Source: Blautia luti (GTDB lineage Bacteria; Bacillota; Clostridia; Lachnospirales; Lachnospiraceae). Taken from it: a stretch of DNA of 64,000 bases. Shown in pieces: positions 26,885-35,851 of the stretch. Made by a program: the position numbers and the translations under genes. The notes beneath the pieces are model-generated. The model was not told the origin of the DNA. It made no database searches and saw only the letters and a program-made list of their open reading frames with translations. Location: the NCBI RefSeq assembly GCF_033096465.1, contig NZ_AP028156.1, positions 1,136,501 through 1,200,500 of the forward strand, given 5' to 3'. Positions within the stretch are counted from its first letter, which is position 1; every line of letters begins with the position of its first letter.

Positions 26885-27706
26885 ATGAAAAAACCGGTAA
26901 AGATTATTTTTTCTGTAGTGTTATCTGTTGCAATGGTGCTGTCGCTGGCTCTGACTGCATACGGTGCCTCTTCACTTACTTTTGATTTTACTGTGACAGT
27001 GAAAAAGGGAAAGGTATTTGATGAGAATGGCGACTTATATACCGGATGGTATATAAAAAACAGGCACAAATATTATGCAGAGAGCGGCCGGCGTGTCCGA
27101 GGTTGGAAAAAAATCGGAAAACAGTATTACTATTTTGCAGCTGACTATGCTATGGCGAAAAACAAAATTGTGGGTTCTAAATCTAAAGGATATTATTATG
27201 TAGATAAATCCGGCACCAGAGTTACGTCAAATGAAATAAAGATGGCAGTAGATTTTGTGATGAAGAATTCAAATCCTGCTTCCAGGCAGAGAAATCGTCT
27301 GAAGCAATGTTTTAATGCGTTGAGAAAATATCCGTATGTGGGTAAGGGCGATACACCGCCCGGAGCTTCGCAATTGCCGTCCTATGCCCGGTATATGTTT
27401 ACCAGACAATGTGGAGACTGCTATTATTATGGGATAACTATGGCGTATATTGCCAGAGTACTGGGATATGACAGCAGAGCTGCCATGGGAGCTGTGACCG
27501 CCTGGGGCCCGGCTCATCCTCTGTCTCCCCATGGATGGTGTGAAGTGCGTGTTGATTCCGGGTGGAAAATGATAGACTGCAGTATGCAGAACGGGCATCC
27601 CGATGCGAACCTGTTTTTTGTGGGAAGAAACAGATATCCATACAGATTAAGATGTGATAAGACATATGCCTTGAATATAAATAATGGAAAAGTCAGTTGG
27701 AGATAA
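26885..27706 (+). CDS. secreted transglutaminase-like protein with cell-wall-binding-like repeats
   Basis: About 273 residues. A signal peptide (IIFSVVLSVAMVLSLALTAYG) is followed by Gly-Trp and Tyr-rich repeats (YTGWYIKNRHKYYAESG, GWKKIGKQYYYF) like choline/glucan-binding wall repeats. The C-terminal transglutaminase-like domain has Cys in CGDCYYYG, His in SPHGWCEV and Asp in KMIDCSM, the usual triad order. It likely acts at the cell surface on peptides or wall polymers; the substrate is unknown. The ATG at 26885 lies just past the stop of the beta-helix gene; a GTG at 26879 overlaps it by 4 bases. Confidence 0.75.
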   Translation: MKKPVKIIFSVVLSVAMVLSLALTAYGASSLTFDFTVTVKKGKVFDENGDLYTGWYIKNRHKYYAESGRRVRGWKKIGKQYYYFAADYAMAKNKIVGSKSKGYYYVDKSGTRVTSNEIKMAVDFVMKNSNPASRQRNRLKQCFNALRKYPYVGKGDTPPGASQLPSYARYMFTRQCGDCYYYGITMAYIARVLGYDSRAAMGAVTAWGPAHPLSPHGWCEVRVDSGWKMIDCSMQNGHPDANLFFVGRNRYPYRLRCDKTYALNINNGKVSWR

Positions 27707-27707
27707 C

Positions 27708-27738
27708 AAAAAAGATGCAGTTTTTCTGCATCTTTTTT
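27708..27738 (+). terminator. terminator closing the secreted-protein island
   Basis: GATGCAG (27714-27720) pairs with CTGCATC (27726-27732), flanked by A-run and T-run, so it may work in both directions. Confidence 0.85.
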
Positions 27739-27862
27739 GCGTTAGAGCATGTTTGGAAAATCATTCCTGCAATCTGCACGCCCCACTTTGCGGTATATTG
27801 TCCGAATTCGGTTACCGCAGCCTGCTACAATTGAGGGGAGAGAAGCTTTTGCTGAAGAAGGA

Positions 27863-28603
27863 TTACATATGAAATAAAAGTTTTCTCAGGATTACCAGAA
27901 TGGTAATGTGCACCGGATAAAACCAGTAAAAAATATATTTCAGAAATTTTCCTTTTACAAATCCACGTTTGCCATTGTACATGTTAATAGACAGAAAGGC
28001 AAAACATGCCTTCCATTCATAATAAAGCCAGCAGCTTCCGATGATCGCCTGGGCGGTTTTATCGTTGCGGAACCAGTACATGATCAGCAGGAATACAAAT
28101 CCCCGCCATCCGTAATCTGCCTTTAGAAACACAGAGACAGTCAGCAGTGCCAGCGCGCAGACAAGCTGCATTTTCTGATTATCCCAAAAGTATTCCAGGG
28201 CACAGAATGCCAGGTATCCCAGAAACAGGGTGAAAAATACATTCTGTTTTTCATATCTCCAGGTGTTGGTAAACATGAAGTTCCATGGAATCTCAGAGAT
28301 ACATGCAAATAGAAACAGATTCAGGCCATATTTCTTACGGTTATGTGTATGCAGAAATCCTTCCACTAACAGAAAACAGAAAATTGGAAAAGCGGCCCTG
28401 CCGATATCCCGGAAAATCCGATACCAGCTGTAATCCACGCCGCCGAAACTGAAAAGGGTTGCAGTTGTGGCAGGATAATTATACAGGATCATTAAGCCGG
28501 TATGGTCAATCAGCATCAGGGTGATAGCAATTAATTTTAAAGCGCTTCCGCTCAGAACCTGAAATTTTGCAGGGAGAAAGGAAGCAGGTAACTTTGTTGT
28601 CAT
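27863..28603 (-). CDS. TraX family membrane protein
   Basis: The 246-residue polytopic membrane protein has the TraX pattern: LKLIAITLMLIDHTG near the N terminus, a FRDIGRAAFPIFCFLLVEGF block, and C-terminal FYPVHI. TraX was named for N-acetylation of F-pilin, but chromosomal homologs in Firmicutes are probably membrane acyltransferases with other substrates. No conjugation genes are nearby, so a pilin role is not supported. GAAAGGA lies before the ATG. Confidence 0.8.
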   Translation of the reverse strand: MTTKLPASFLPAKFQVLSGSALKLIAITLMLIDHTGLMILYNYPATTATLFSFGGVDYSWYRIFRDIGRAAFPIFCFLLVEGFLHTHNRKKYGLNLFLFACISEIPWNFMFTNTWRYEKQNVFFTLFLGYLAFCALEYFWDNQKMQLVCALALLTVSVFLKADYGWRGFVFLLIMYWFRNDKTAQAIIGSCWLYYEWKACFAFLSINMYNGKRGFVKGKFLKYIFYWFYPVHITILVILRKLLFHM

Positions 28604-28724
28604 AATAGAAATCCTTTCATTAATAGAAATTAGAACTATTTTACCACAAAAAAATCAAAGATAGTTAAAAATTTTACAAATTATGACTGGACGAATCAAC
28701 ACTTTTGTGAGAAAATAACACTAG

Positions 28725-28821
28725 GTTGTTAGGCATACTCTTCTGAAGTAATTCAGCAGACTTCAGAGATTTACACTATATGGTTCTTTCAGCAGTTCCA
28801 TATAGTGATGAGTATAACAAC
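28725..28821 (+). ncRNA. candidate cis-regulatory RNA: three-way junction with two identical loops
   Basis: A closing stem joins GTTGTT (28725-28730) to AACAAC (28816-28821) and ATACTC (28735-28740) to GAGTAT (28810-28815), with a 4-base bulge on the 5' side. Inside are two perfect hairpins: TCTGAAG/CTTCAGA (28742-28748 with 28761-28767) and CACTATATGG/CCATATAGTG (28774-28783 with 28798-28807). Both loops carry the octamer TTCAGCAG (28752-28759 and 28788-28795). It lies 35 bases upstream of a NifU-like gene. I cannot assign it to a known RNA family. Confidence 0.6.
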
Positions 28822-28855
28822 ATGAAGTTAATCTATACTTGAAAGGAGTTTTACA

Positions 28856-29548
28856 ATGATTTATTCACGCGAAGTAGAAGAAATGTGCCCAGTTGCACAG
28901 GGCGTTCATCATGGCGCCGCTCCAATCCCAGAAGAAGCTAAATGGGTACAGGCAAAAGAAGTCAAAGACATTTCCGGTCTTACACACGGTGTTGGCTGGT
29001 GTGCACCACAGCAGGGTGCCTGCAAGCTTACATTAAATGTTAAAGAAGGTATCATCCAGGAAGCGCTGGTTGAGACAATCGGATGTTCAGGTATGACTCA
29101 TTCTGCAGCTATGGCTTCCGAGATTCTTCCGGGACTTACAGTTATGGAGGCACTGAACACTGACTTAGTTTGTGATGCGATTAATACAGCTATGAGAGAA
29201 CTCTTCCTTCAGATCGTTTATGGACGTACACAGTCTGCATTCTCAGAAGAAGGACTTCCAGTAGGTGCTGGACTTGAAGACCTTGGTAAAGGACTTCGTT
29301 CTCAGGTTGGTACAATGTATGGAACTCTGAAAAAAGGACCTCGTTACCTTGAAATGGCAGAAGGTTATGTAACAGGTATTGCTCTTGATGCAGATGATGA
29401 GATCATCGGATATCAGTTCGTAAGCCTTGGAAAAATGACTGATTTCATCAAAAAAGGCGATGACCCGAATACTGCATGGGAAAAAGCAAAAGGTCAGTAT
29501 GGCCGTGTTGCAGACGCTGTTAAAATTATCGACCCAAGAAAAGAATAA
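28856..29548 (+). CDS. iron-sulfur cluster assembly scaffold-like (NifU-N-type) protein
   Basis: The 230-residue protein has an IscU-like middle: GWCAPQQGACKLTLNV, then ETIGCSGMTHSAAMASEIL and a third cysteine in DLVCDAI. The spacing recalls the three cluster-ligand cysteines of IscU/NifU-N. It is consistently paired with the GGGtGRT family, whose gene follows 18 bases downstream. The cargo and partner are unknown; Fe-S assembly is inferred from the fold. AAAGGAG precedes the ATG, and the leader holds a structured RNA candidate. Confidence 0.75.
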   Translation: MIYSREVEEMCPVAQGVHHGAAPIPEEAKWVQAKEVKDISGLTHGVGWCAPQQGACKLTLNVKEGIIQEALVETIGCSGMTHSAAMASEILPGLTVMEALNTDLVCDAINTAMRELFLQIVYGRTQSAFSEEGLPVGAGLEDLGKGLRSQVGTMYGTLKKGPRYLEMAEGYVTGIALDADDEIIGYQFVSLGKMTDFIKKGDDPNTAWEKAKGQYGRVADAVKIIDPRKE

Positions 29549-29566
29549 TTTAGGAGGTAACAGGAA

Positions 29567-30577
29567 ATGGCTTTATTTGAATCATATGAGAGACGAATTG
29601 ACAAGATCAATTCTGTTTTAAACAGCTATGGCATTGCTTCTATCGAAGAAGCTGAGAAAATCACAAAAGACGCAGGTCTTAATGTATACGATCAGATCAA
29701 AGGCATTCAGCCAATCTGTTTCGAGAACGCTTGCTGGGCATACACAGTAGGAGCTGCAATCGCAATCAAAAAAGGATGCAAGAAAGCAGCAGATGCAGCA
29801 GCAGCTATCGGTGAAGGACTTCAGGCATTCTGTATTCCTGGATCCGTTGCTGATACACGCAAAGTAGGTCTTGGACATGGTAACCTTGGCAAAATGCTTC
29901 TTGAAGAAGAAACAGAGTGCTTCTGCTTCCTGGCTGGACATGAGTCCTTCGCAGCAGCTGAAGGTGCTATCGGTATCGCTGAGAAAGCTAACAAAGTTCG
30001 TCAGAAACCATTACGTGTTATCCTGAACGGTCTTGGAAAAGATGCTGCTCAGATCATCTCCCGTATCAACGGCTTTACATATGTAGAGACAGAATACGAT
30101 CCATATAAGAACGAAGTTAAAGAAGTATTCAGAAAAGCATACTCCGAAGGACTTCGTGCAAAAGTTAACTGCTACGGCGCTAACAGCGTTCCGGAAGGTG
30201 TTGCTATCATGTGGAAAGAAGACGTTGACGTTTCTATCACAGGTAACTCCACAAACCCGACACGTTTCCAGCATCCGGTTGCAGGTACATACAAGAAAGA
30301 ACGTCTTGAAGCAGGTAAGAAATACTTCTCAGTTGCTTCCGGTGGTGGTACAGGACGTACACTTCACCCGGACAACATGGCAGCAGGTCCAGCTTCCTAC
30401 GGTATGACAGATACATTAGGACGTATGCACTCTGATGCACAGTTCGCCGGTTCTTCTTCTGTACCAGCTCACGTAGAGATGATGGGTCTCATCGGCGCTG
30501 GTAACAACCCGATGGTTGGTATGACAGTTGCAGTAGCTGTTTCCATCGAGGAAGCTGCTAAAGCTGGTAAATTCTAA
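29567..30577 (+). CDS. GGGtGRT family protein
   Basis: The 336-residue protein bears the family's name motif in SVASGGGTGRTLHPDN, followed by the conserved AGSSSVPAHVEMMG block near the C terminus. Ala- and Gly-rich helices (AAIAIKKGCKKAADAAAA) fill the first half. The family is widespread in clostridia beside a NifU-like scaffold but, as far as I know, has no proven reaction. Strong codon adaptation and an AGGAGG ribosome binding site suggest high expression. The two genes form an operon with a terminator after this one. Confidence 0.85.
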   Translation: MALFESYERRIDKINSVLNSYGIASIEEAEKITKDAGLNVYDQIKGIQPICFENACWAYTVGAAIAIKKGCKKAADAAAAIGEGLQAFCIPGSVADTRKVGLGHGNLGKMLLEEETECFCFLAGHESFAAAEGAIGIAEKANKVRQKPLRVILNGLGKDAAQIISRINGFTYVETEYDPYKNEVKEVFRKAYSEGLRAKVNCYGANSVPEGVAIMWKEDVDVSITGNSTNPTRFQHPVAGTYKKERLEAGKKYFSVASGGGTGRTLHPDNMAAGPASYGMTDTLGRMHSDAQFAGSSSVPAHVEMMGLIGAGNNPMVGMTVAVAVSIEEAAKAGKF

Positions 30578-30638
30578 TATCAGAATATAGATTTTGATCT
30601 TAATAAAGTAAGATTTGTGTCCAGACAGGTTTAATAGC

Positions 30639-30683
30639 AGACACATTATCAGCTGAAAAAGCTGGTGGTGTGTCTGTTTTTTT
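30639..30683 (+). terminator. terminator of the NifU-like/GGGtGRT operon
   Basis: CAGACACA (30639-30646) pairs with TGTGTCTG (30669-30676), with an inner CAGCT/AGCTG and a seven-T tail. Confidence 0.85.
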
Positions 30684-30695
30684 GTATTTGGAAAT

Positions 30696-30765
30696 AAAAA
30701 AGTCGATTTTCAGATCATCACAGGAGAAGTAAACTCCTGTGGATGATAACTGAAAATCGACTTTT
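30696..30765 (-). terminator. very long hairpin, terminator of the cellobiose phosphorylase gene
   Basis: AAAAGTCGATTTTCAG pairs with CTGAAAATCGACTTTT. The inner segments ATCATC/GATGAT and ACAGGAG/CTCCTGT give a stem of nearly 30 base pairs with a 7-base loop. A- and T-runs on both sides allow bidirectional use between convergent genes. Confidence 0.8.
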
Positions 30766-30807
30766 ATGTTTGTGATGTGTCTGTTGTGAGTAAAAAGAAT
30801 GAAATCA

Positions 30808-33243
30808 TTATCCCATGTAAACAGTCACATGATATTCTTTCTTTCCTTCTTCAAATGGAATCAGGCAGCCTTCATATTCTTTGCCGTCTACAACCACTTT
30901 CTTAACACCCTTTTGAACGTTATCCGGGTTCTTTACTTCGATGTGGTAAACGGCATCGCGGAATGTTCTGGTAAGTGTGAAATCACCAAATCCTTCCGGG
31001 ATACATGGATTGATGCAAAGTCCATCGTAGGATGGCTGTACACCCAGGATAGCCTGAGACAGATTCCAGAAAGTCCATGCTGCAGTACCGGTCAGCCAGC
31101 TGTTTTTTGCCTGACCATGGAAAACTGCGTCAGCGCCTGCTACCATCTGTGAATATACATATGGCTCCGTACAGTGGATTTCGCTGATATCTTCGATGTA
31201 GGACGGGCAGGTCTTCTTGTAAATCTCAAAAGCTCTGTTGCCACGTCCGATCACTGTCTCTGCGATAGAAACCCATGGATTATTGTGACAGAAGATACCT
31301 GCGTTCTCTTTATATCCCGGTGGATAGGAGGAGATTTCTCCAAGGTTCAGATAATACTGGGTATAGGCTGGTTGAAGGATCATGATGCCATATTTGGTGT
31401 CCAGGCGTTCTTTAACAGAATCAAGAGCTCTTTGGGCAAGACCTTCTTTCACACCGATTCCTGCCATTACACAGAAGCCCTGTGGCTCGATAAAAATCTG
31501 ACCTTCCTTGCATTCTCTGGAACCAACTTTCTTTGATTCTGCATCATATGCACGTACAAACCATTCTCCGTCCCAGCCGGCATCCAGAACTGCCTGATAC
31601 ATGGCGTTGACTTCTTTTTCGGCTCTGTCTGCAGCTGTGGTGTCACCCATATGACGGCTGATCTCTGCGAATTCTCTGCCATATTTTACAAACATGCCTG
31701 CAATAAATACAGACTCTGCAACAGGTCCTTCGGAAGGTCCTGTAGTCTGGAAGGATTCTCCTGGTTCTGTGGAGAAGCAGTTAAGGTTCAGGCAGTCGTT
31801 CCAGTCTGCACGTCCGATCAGCGGAAGTTTGTGCGGTCCGAGATGAGTGGCTGTATATTCGAAAGAACGACGCAGATGCTCATACAGAGGTGCAGCTTTT
31901 TCTTTCTGGTTATCAAAGTCAACCATCTCATTTAAGATGGAGAAGTCACCTGTCTCTTTCAGGTAAGCGGAAACGGCTGCGATCAGCCATAACGGGTCAT
32001 CGTTAAATCCGCTTCCGATGTCCAGATTACCCTTCTTGGTAAGCGGCTGATACTGATGATAAGCGCTTCCATCTTCGAACTGAGTAGCTGCGATGTCCAG
32101 GATACGTTCTCTTGCGCGTTCCGGGATCAGGTGTACGAAACCAAGAAGATCCTGACAGGAATCACGGAATCCCATTCCACGGCCTGTGCCGGATTCGTAG
32201 TAAGAAGCAGAACGTGACATGTTGAAAGTGACCATGCACTGATACTGATTCCAGATGTTGGCCATACGGTTTACGTGTTCGTCATTACTTTCTACATGGT
32301 AGCGGGAGAGCAGTTTATTCCAGTAAGCATTCAGTTCTGCGAATGCCGCATCAACCTGCTCGGTTGTCTGGAACTGTTTGAGGATTTTATGTGCGCCGTC
32401 TTTGCGAATTACGTTCGGAGCAACAAACTTCTGATCCTGTGGGTTCTCACTGTAACCAAGAACGAAAATAAAGTCCCTGGATTCTCCGGCAGAAAGTGTT
32501 ATATTAATCTGGTGGCTTGCGATTGGATACCAGCCGCTTGCTATAGAATTTCTTGCTTTATTTTCTTTTACGGCAGCAGGGAAAGCATTTCCGTTATTCA
32601 TGCCAAGGAAAACATCTCTGCTTGTATCAAAACCATCAACAGGGCTGTTTACGCTGAAGAAACTGTAATGTCTGCGGCGTTCGCGATATTCGGTTTTGTG
32701 GTAAATAGTGCTGCCTTCGAGTTCGACTTCTCCGATGCTTAAATTTCTCTGGAAGTTTGTGCTGTCATCAACTGCATTCCAGAGACAGAACTCTACATAA
32801 GAGAAAAGAGAAAAGGTTTTCGGAGCATCAGTTGTATTTGTGAGAGTCAGTTTGTTGATCTCGCAGGTTGAGTTAACAGGAACAAAAGCAAGAAGATCAG
32901 CTTTTAATCCGTTTTTGGAAGAAAGAAAACGGCTGTAGCCGATTCCGTGATGGCATTCATAAGAATCCAGAGGCGTTTTGGAAGGCATGGAACCTGGATT
33001 CCAGATTTCCTCGCCGTCATGGATATAGTAATATTTTCCGTTTGAATCTACCGGGATATTATTGTAGCGGTAACGAGTGATACGAAGAAGTTTGGCATCT
33101 TTGTAGAAACTGTATCCGCCACAGGTATTGGAAATCAGTGAGAAGAAATCCTGAGAACCCAGATAGTTGATCCATGGGAGTGGAGTGTCTGGTGTAGTGA
33201 TGACGTATTCTTTGGCGCTGTCATCGAAATAACCGAATTTCAT
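30808..33243 (-). CDS. cellobiose phosphorylase (glycoside hydrolase family 94)
   Basis: The 811-residue protein closely follows clostridial cellobiose phosphorylase from MKFGYFDD to the C terminus. It has [42 protein letters not shown] and the general-acid aspartate in [10 protein letters not shown]. It phosphorolyses cellobiose to glucose 1-phosphate and glucose in the cytosol, saving ATP. No signal peptide is present. ATG 33243 is chosen because GGAGG precedes it and the length matches the family; a longer frame starts at 33279. It is divergent from a LacI-type regulator that probably controls it. Confidence 0.92.
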   Translation of the reverse strand: MKFGYFDDSAKEYVITTPDTPLPWINYLGSQDFFSLISNTCGGYSFYKDAKLLRITRYRYNNIPVDSNGKYYYIHDGEEIWNPGSMPSKTPLDSYECHHGIGYSRFLSSKNGLKADLLAFVPVNSTCEINKLTLTNTTDAPKTFSLFSYVEFCLWNAVDDSTNFQRNLSIGEVELEGSTIYHKTEYRERRRHYSFFSVNSPVDGFDTSRDVFLGMNNGNAFPAAVKENKARNSIASGWYPIASHQINITLSAGESRDFIFVLGYSENPQDQKFVAPNVIRKDGAHKILKQFQTTEQVDAAFAELNAYWNKLLSRYHVESNDEHVNRMANIWNQYQCMVTFNMSRSASYYESGTGRGMGFRDSCQDLLGFVHLIPERARERILDIAATQFEDGSAYHQYQPLTKKGNLDIGSGFNDDPLWLIAAVSAYLKETGDFSILNEMVDFDNQKEKAAPLYEHLRRSFEYTATHLGPHKLPLIGRADWNDCLNLNCFSTEPGESFQTTGPSEGPVAESVFIAGMFVKYGREFAEISRHMGDTTAADRAEKEVNAMYQAVLDAGWDGEWFVRAYDAESKKVGSRECKEGQIFIEPQGFCVMAGIGVKEGLAQRALDSVKERLDTKYGIMILQPAYTQYYLNLGEISSYPPGYKENAGIFCHNNPWVSIAETVIGRGNRAFEIYKKTCPSYIEDISEIHCTEPYVYSQMVAGADAVFHGQAKNSWLTGTAAWTFWNLSQAILGVQPSYDGLCINPCIPEGFGDFTLTRTFRDAVYHIEVKNPDNVQKGVKKVVVDGKEYEGCLIPFEEGKKEYHVTVYMG

Positions 33244-33549
33244 AAGAAGTCCTCCTGTTTTATAAATAATTTGTAGCAATTATTCTGAATATACAGAAAA
33301 TAAAGGCACGAAAACGAATAAGTTTAGAATAAAACGTACGGTTATCGTGGCATTACTGCTATTTTTCTTTAGTATAACGGAAGATATTGATAAAATCAAC
33401 TGCTTTGCAGAAAAATAAATGCCAAAAAATAAGAGTGAAATTTCGTTAAAATGATGAAAAGGATTTGTGATAAAAGGAAAATATGAAGGATAAAAATTGT
33501 GCAATCATACAAAAAGTAGCAAAGATGCACAAAAAACGAGGATGAAAGC

Positions 33550-33599
33550 TTGAAAAATTGTGCGAGTAGTTATATAATAAAAATACGAAAACGTTTACG
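33550..33599 (+). promoter_or_regulatory. promoter and LacI-type operator of the regulator gene
   Basis: TTGAAA (33550-33555), a 17-base spacer and TATAAT (33573-33578) form a strong promoter. CGAAAACGTTTACG (33586-33599), a near-palindrome with the central CG typical of LacI/CcpA-family operators, covers the start of transcription. The rest of the 385-base divergent spacer (33244-33628) is A/T-rich with no gene seen. A CGAAAACGAA half-match at about 33307-33316 faces the phosphorylase. Confidence 0.7.
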
Positions 33600-33628
33600 A
33601 AAACTTAAGGAAAGATTGAGGCATACCT

Positions 33629-34648
33629 ATGGTTTCGATGAAAGAAATTGCGAAAAAGTGTAATGTCTCTGTGGCCAGTGTCAGCAAAGCATTGAACGGT
33701 TATTCCGATATCAGTGAGGAAACGCGGAAAATGATTCTGAAAACAGCTTCAGAAATGGGATACTTGCCTAATTCTTCGGCAAGAACGCTGAAGACTAAAA
33801 GAAGCTATAATATCGGAGTAATGTTTGTTGATGAAGCTGCCAGCGGGCTTACACATGATTATTTTAATCATGTGCTGGAGACCTTTAAGAGGACCGCAGA
33901 GGAAAGAGGATACGATATTACATTTACAAGCGGAAAGATTTCCGGACAGAAACTCAGTTATTATGAGCATTGCCGTTACAGAGGAGTGGACGGGGTTGTG
34001 ATCGCCTGTGTGGATTTCTATGCCGATGAAGTGCAGGAATTGATCCGTTCGGAGATTCCGGTGGTAACCATTGATCATGTGTTTGATGGAAACATTGCGG
34101 TTGTTTCCAATAACGGTCAGGGAATGGAAGATCTGGTTACTTATATTTATAATCAGGGACACAGGCGTATTGCGTATATCCACGGGGATAATACATCTGT
34201 AACCAGGATACGTCTTACCAGCTTTTACCGGACGCTGCAGAGGATGGGAGTGGAAACTCCTGATGATTATATTAAGGAAAGTCCGTACAGAGATGCGGAC
34301 AGCGCTGCGAAAGCAACCAGAGAGTTGCTGGATCTGCCGAATCCGCCGACCTGTATCCTTTATCCGGATGATTATGCGGCTATTGGAGGAATCAATGAGA
34401 TCAGGGAGAGAGGGCTTCGGATTCCGGAGGATATTTCTATTGCTGGATATGATGGAATTACCATTGCGAAAATCCTGGAACCAAAGCTGACAACGCTCTG
34501 TCAGGATACAGTTGCAATCGGCAGGATTGCGGCTGAGAAGCTGATTGATCTGATCGAGAATCCGAAGACGACTATGATCGACAAATTTACTGTGGATGGT
34601 ACGTTATTTAAAGGTGCATCTGTAAAACAGTTATTGCCAGATAGGTAG
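33629..34648 (+). CDS. LacI family transcriptional regulator
   Basis: The 339-residue protein has an N-terminal helix-turn-helix and hinge (MKEIAKKCNVSVASVSKALNGYSD, then YLPNSSARTLKTK) and a periplasmic-binding-like sugar-sensing domain (SIAGYDGITIAKILEPKLTTL). It is divergent from cellobiose phosphorylase and has a LacI-type operator at its own transcription start. It probably represses both itself and the beta-glucoside gene. The ligand (cellobiose or a phosphate ester) is inferred. GAGG lies 7 bases before the ATG. Confidence 0.9.
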   Translation: MVSMKEIAKKCNVSVASVSKALNGYSDISEETRKMILKTASEMGYLPNSSARTLKTKRSYNIGVMFVDEAASGLTHDYFNHVLETFKRTAEERGYDITFTSGKISGQKLSYYEHCRYRGVDGVVIACVDFYADEVQELIRSEIPVVTIDHVFDGNIAVVSNNGQGMEDLVTYIYNQGHRRIAYIHGDNTSVTRIRLTSFYRTLQRMGVETPDDYIKESPYRDADSAAKATRELLDLPNPPTCILYPDDYAAIGGINEIRERGLRIPEDISIAGYDGITIAKILEPKLTTLCQDTVAIGRIAAEKLIDLIENPKTTMIDKFTVDGTLFKGASVKQLLPDR

Positions 34649-34721
34649 ATGCTGCGCTATACTGACATCAGAGTCAAAAGGGGAATACAAGAAAAATAAG
34701 AGCAGGAGTTAAAAACTAAAT

Positions 34722-35381
34722 ATGGATTATCAGTCAATAGCGACATTTATTATGGAGATGGCAGGAACCGTGGCGTTTGCAGCTTCCGGAGCAATGGTGG
34801 GAGTGGAGCGCAATATGGATATTTTTGGCATCAGTGTTCTGGGAGTAGCAACGGCAGTAGGAGGAGGAATGATCAGAGACATTGTACTGGGAGTTATTCC
34901 ACCGGCTGTATTCAGAAATCCCGTGTATGCACTGGTATCAGTGCTTACTTCCTGCGTTGTATTTTTTGTCTTTTATTTTAAAAGAGAATTTCTGGAAGGG
35001 CACAGAAGAGAGGCTTATGATAAGTTCATGCTGGTAATGGACTCAGTGGGACTTGGGATTTTTACTGTAGTAGGAGTCAATACAGGAATTCGCCAGGGAT
35101 ATATGGACAATGCATTTTTGCTTGTATTTCTGGGAACGATCACAGGAGTAGGAGGTGGTCTCCTGAGAGATATGATGGCCAGTGTGCCGCCGTATATATT
35201 TGTAAAGCATATCTATGCCTGTGCATCCATCATCGGGGCGGTTGTGTGCGTATATATGAATCGGTTTGTTGGAAATGTGGAAGCTATGATCGTATCTTCA
35301 ATCGTGGTAGTGCTGATCCGTTATCTGGCAGCACATTACCACTGGAATCTGCCGAGGCTGTCACCACATGAACGAAAATAA
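34722..35381 (+). CDS. trimeric intracellular cation (TRIC) channel family protein (UPF0126)
   Basis: The 219-residue protein has seven hydrophobic segments and two internal UPF0126 repeats. Each repeat carries a glycine-rich turn (TAVGGGMIRDIVLG and TGVGGGLLRDMMAS). Bacterial TRIC proteins are homotrimeric cation channels; several are associated with glycine or other small-molecule uptake, so the substrate is not certain. It lies 73 bases after the LacI gene in the same direction and ends with a strong terminator. Confidence 0.88.
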   Translation: MDYQSIATFIMEMAGTVAFAASGAMVGVERNMDIFGISVLGVATAVGGGMIRDIVLGVIPPAVFRNPVYALVSVLTSCVVFFVFYFKREFLEGHRREAYDKFMLVMDSVGLGIFTVVGVNTGIRQGYMDNAFLLVFLGTITGVGGGLLRDMMASVPPYIFVKHIYACASIIGAVVCVYMNRFVGNVEAMIVSSIVVVLIRYLAAHYHWNLPRLSPHERK

Positions 35382-35385
35382 AAAA

Positions 35386-35424
35386 GAGAATTCCGGAGTC
35401 ATATTTCTCCGGAATTCTCTTTTT
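35386..35424 (+). terminator. terminator after the TRIC gene
   Basis: GAGAATTCCGGAG pairs with CTCCGGAATTCTC around a short loop, followed by TTTTT. The stem is perfect over 13 pairs. Confidence 0.88.
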
Positions 35425-35447
35425 CTGTATATTTTGCCAGAACTTTT

Positions 35448-35579
35448 TCAGTTTTTATTTTCGATAAGCTGAATCCTTTTTCTGTTGTAGACCAGATGAA
35501 GATACATGGCATCCTGTGCGCGGAGAGGATCGTGGGCTGCGATGACATCTGCAATCTCACGATGAGTTTCGATTGTCTC
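35448..35579 (-). pseudogene. C-terminal remnant of a GntR/FadR-type regulator (FCD domain)
   Basis: On the reverse strand 43 codons read ETIETHREIADVIAAHDPLR, then AQDAMYLHLVYNRKRI and a TGA at 35450-35448. This is the last helix pair of an FCD ligand-binding domain, as in UxuR/FadR-type regulators. The upstream portion is gone; the sequence runs directly into an aldolase fragment on the opposite strand. Confidence 0.75.
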
Positions 35580-35827
35580 CTTATGCAGTGCCGCTTGCCC
35601 AGGCGCTTGTAGAAGGAGGACTTCCATGTGCAGAAGTAACTTTCCGTACAGCGGCAGCAGAAGAGTCTATCCGTCTGATGACTGAAAAATTTCCAGAAAT
35701 GCTGGTTGGAGCCGGAACTGTACTTACCACAGAACAGGTGGATGCAGCTGTAAAAGCAGGTGCATTTGACAAAATTAAAGAGCTGACAGCAGAAGCCAGA
35801 AATCTGGTTGAATCTATCCGAAAATAA
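35580..35827 (+). pseudogene. internally deleted KDPG/KHG aldolase (eda) remnant
   Basis: The frame reads PLAQALVEGGLPCAEVTFR and then [20 protein letters not shown], the N-terminal barrel strands of 2-keto-3-deoxyphosphogluconate aldolase. At about 35765 it jumps to FDKIKELTAEARNLVESI, which matches the protein's last helix. The first roughly 15 residues and about 120 central residues, including the Schiff-base lysine, are missing. It cannot be active. The divergent GntR remnant fits a lost hexuronate/gluconate locus. Confidence 0.8.
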
Positions 35828-35851
35828 TCGGTGCCGTTACACATATTCATT

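Noticed and set aside
27863..28603. Conjugative element suggested by the TraX homolog
   Set aside because: No relaxase, coupling protein, type IV secretion or integrase genes are nearby; chromosomal TraX homologs are common.
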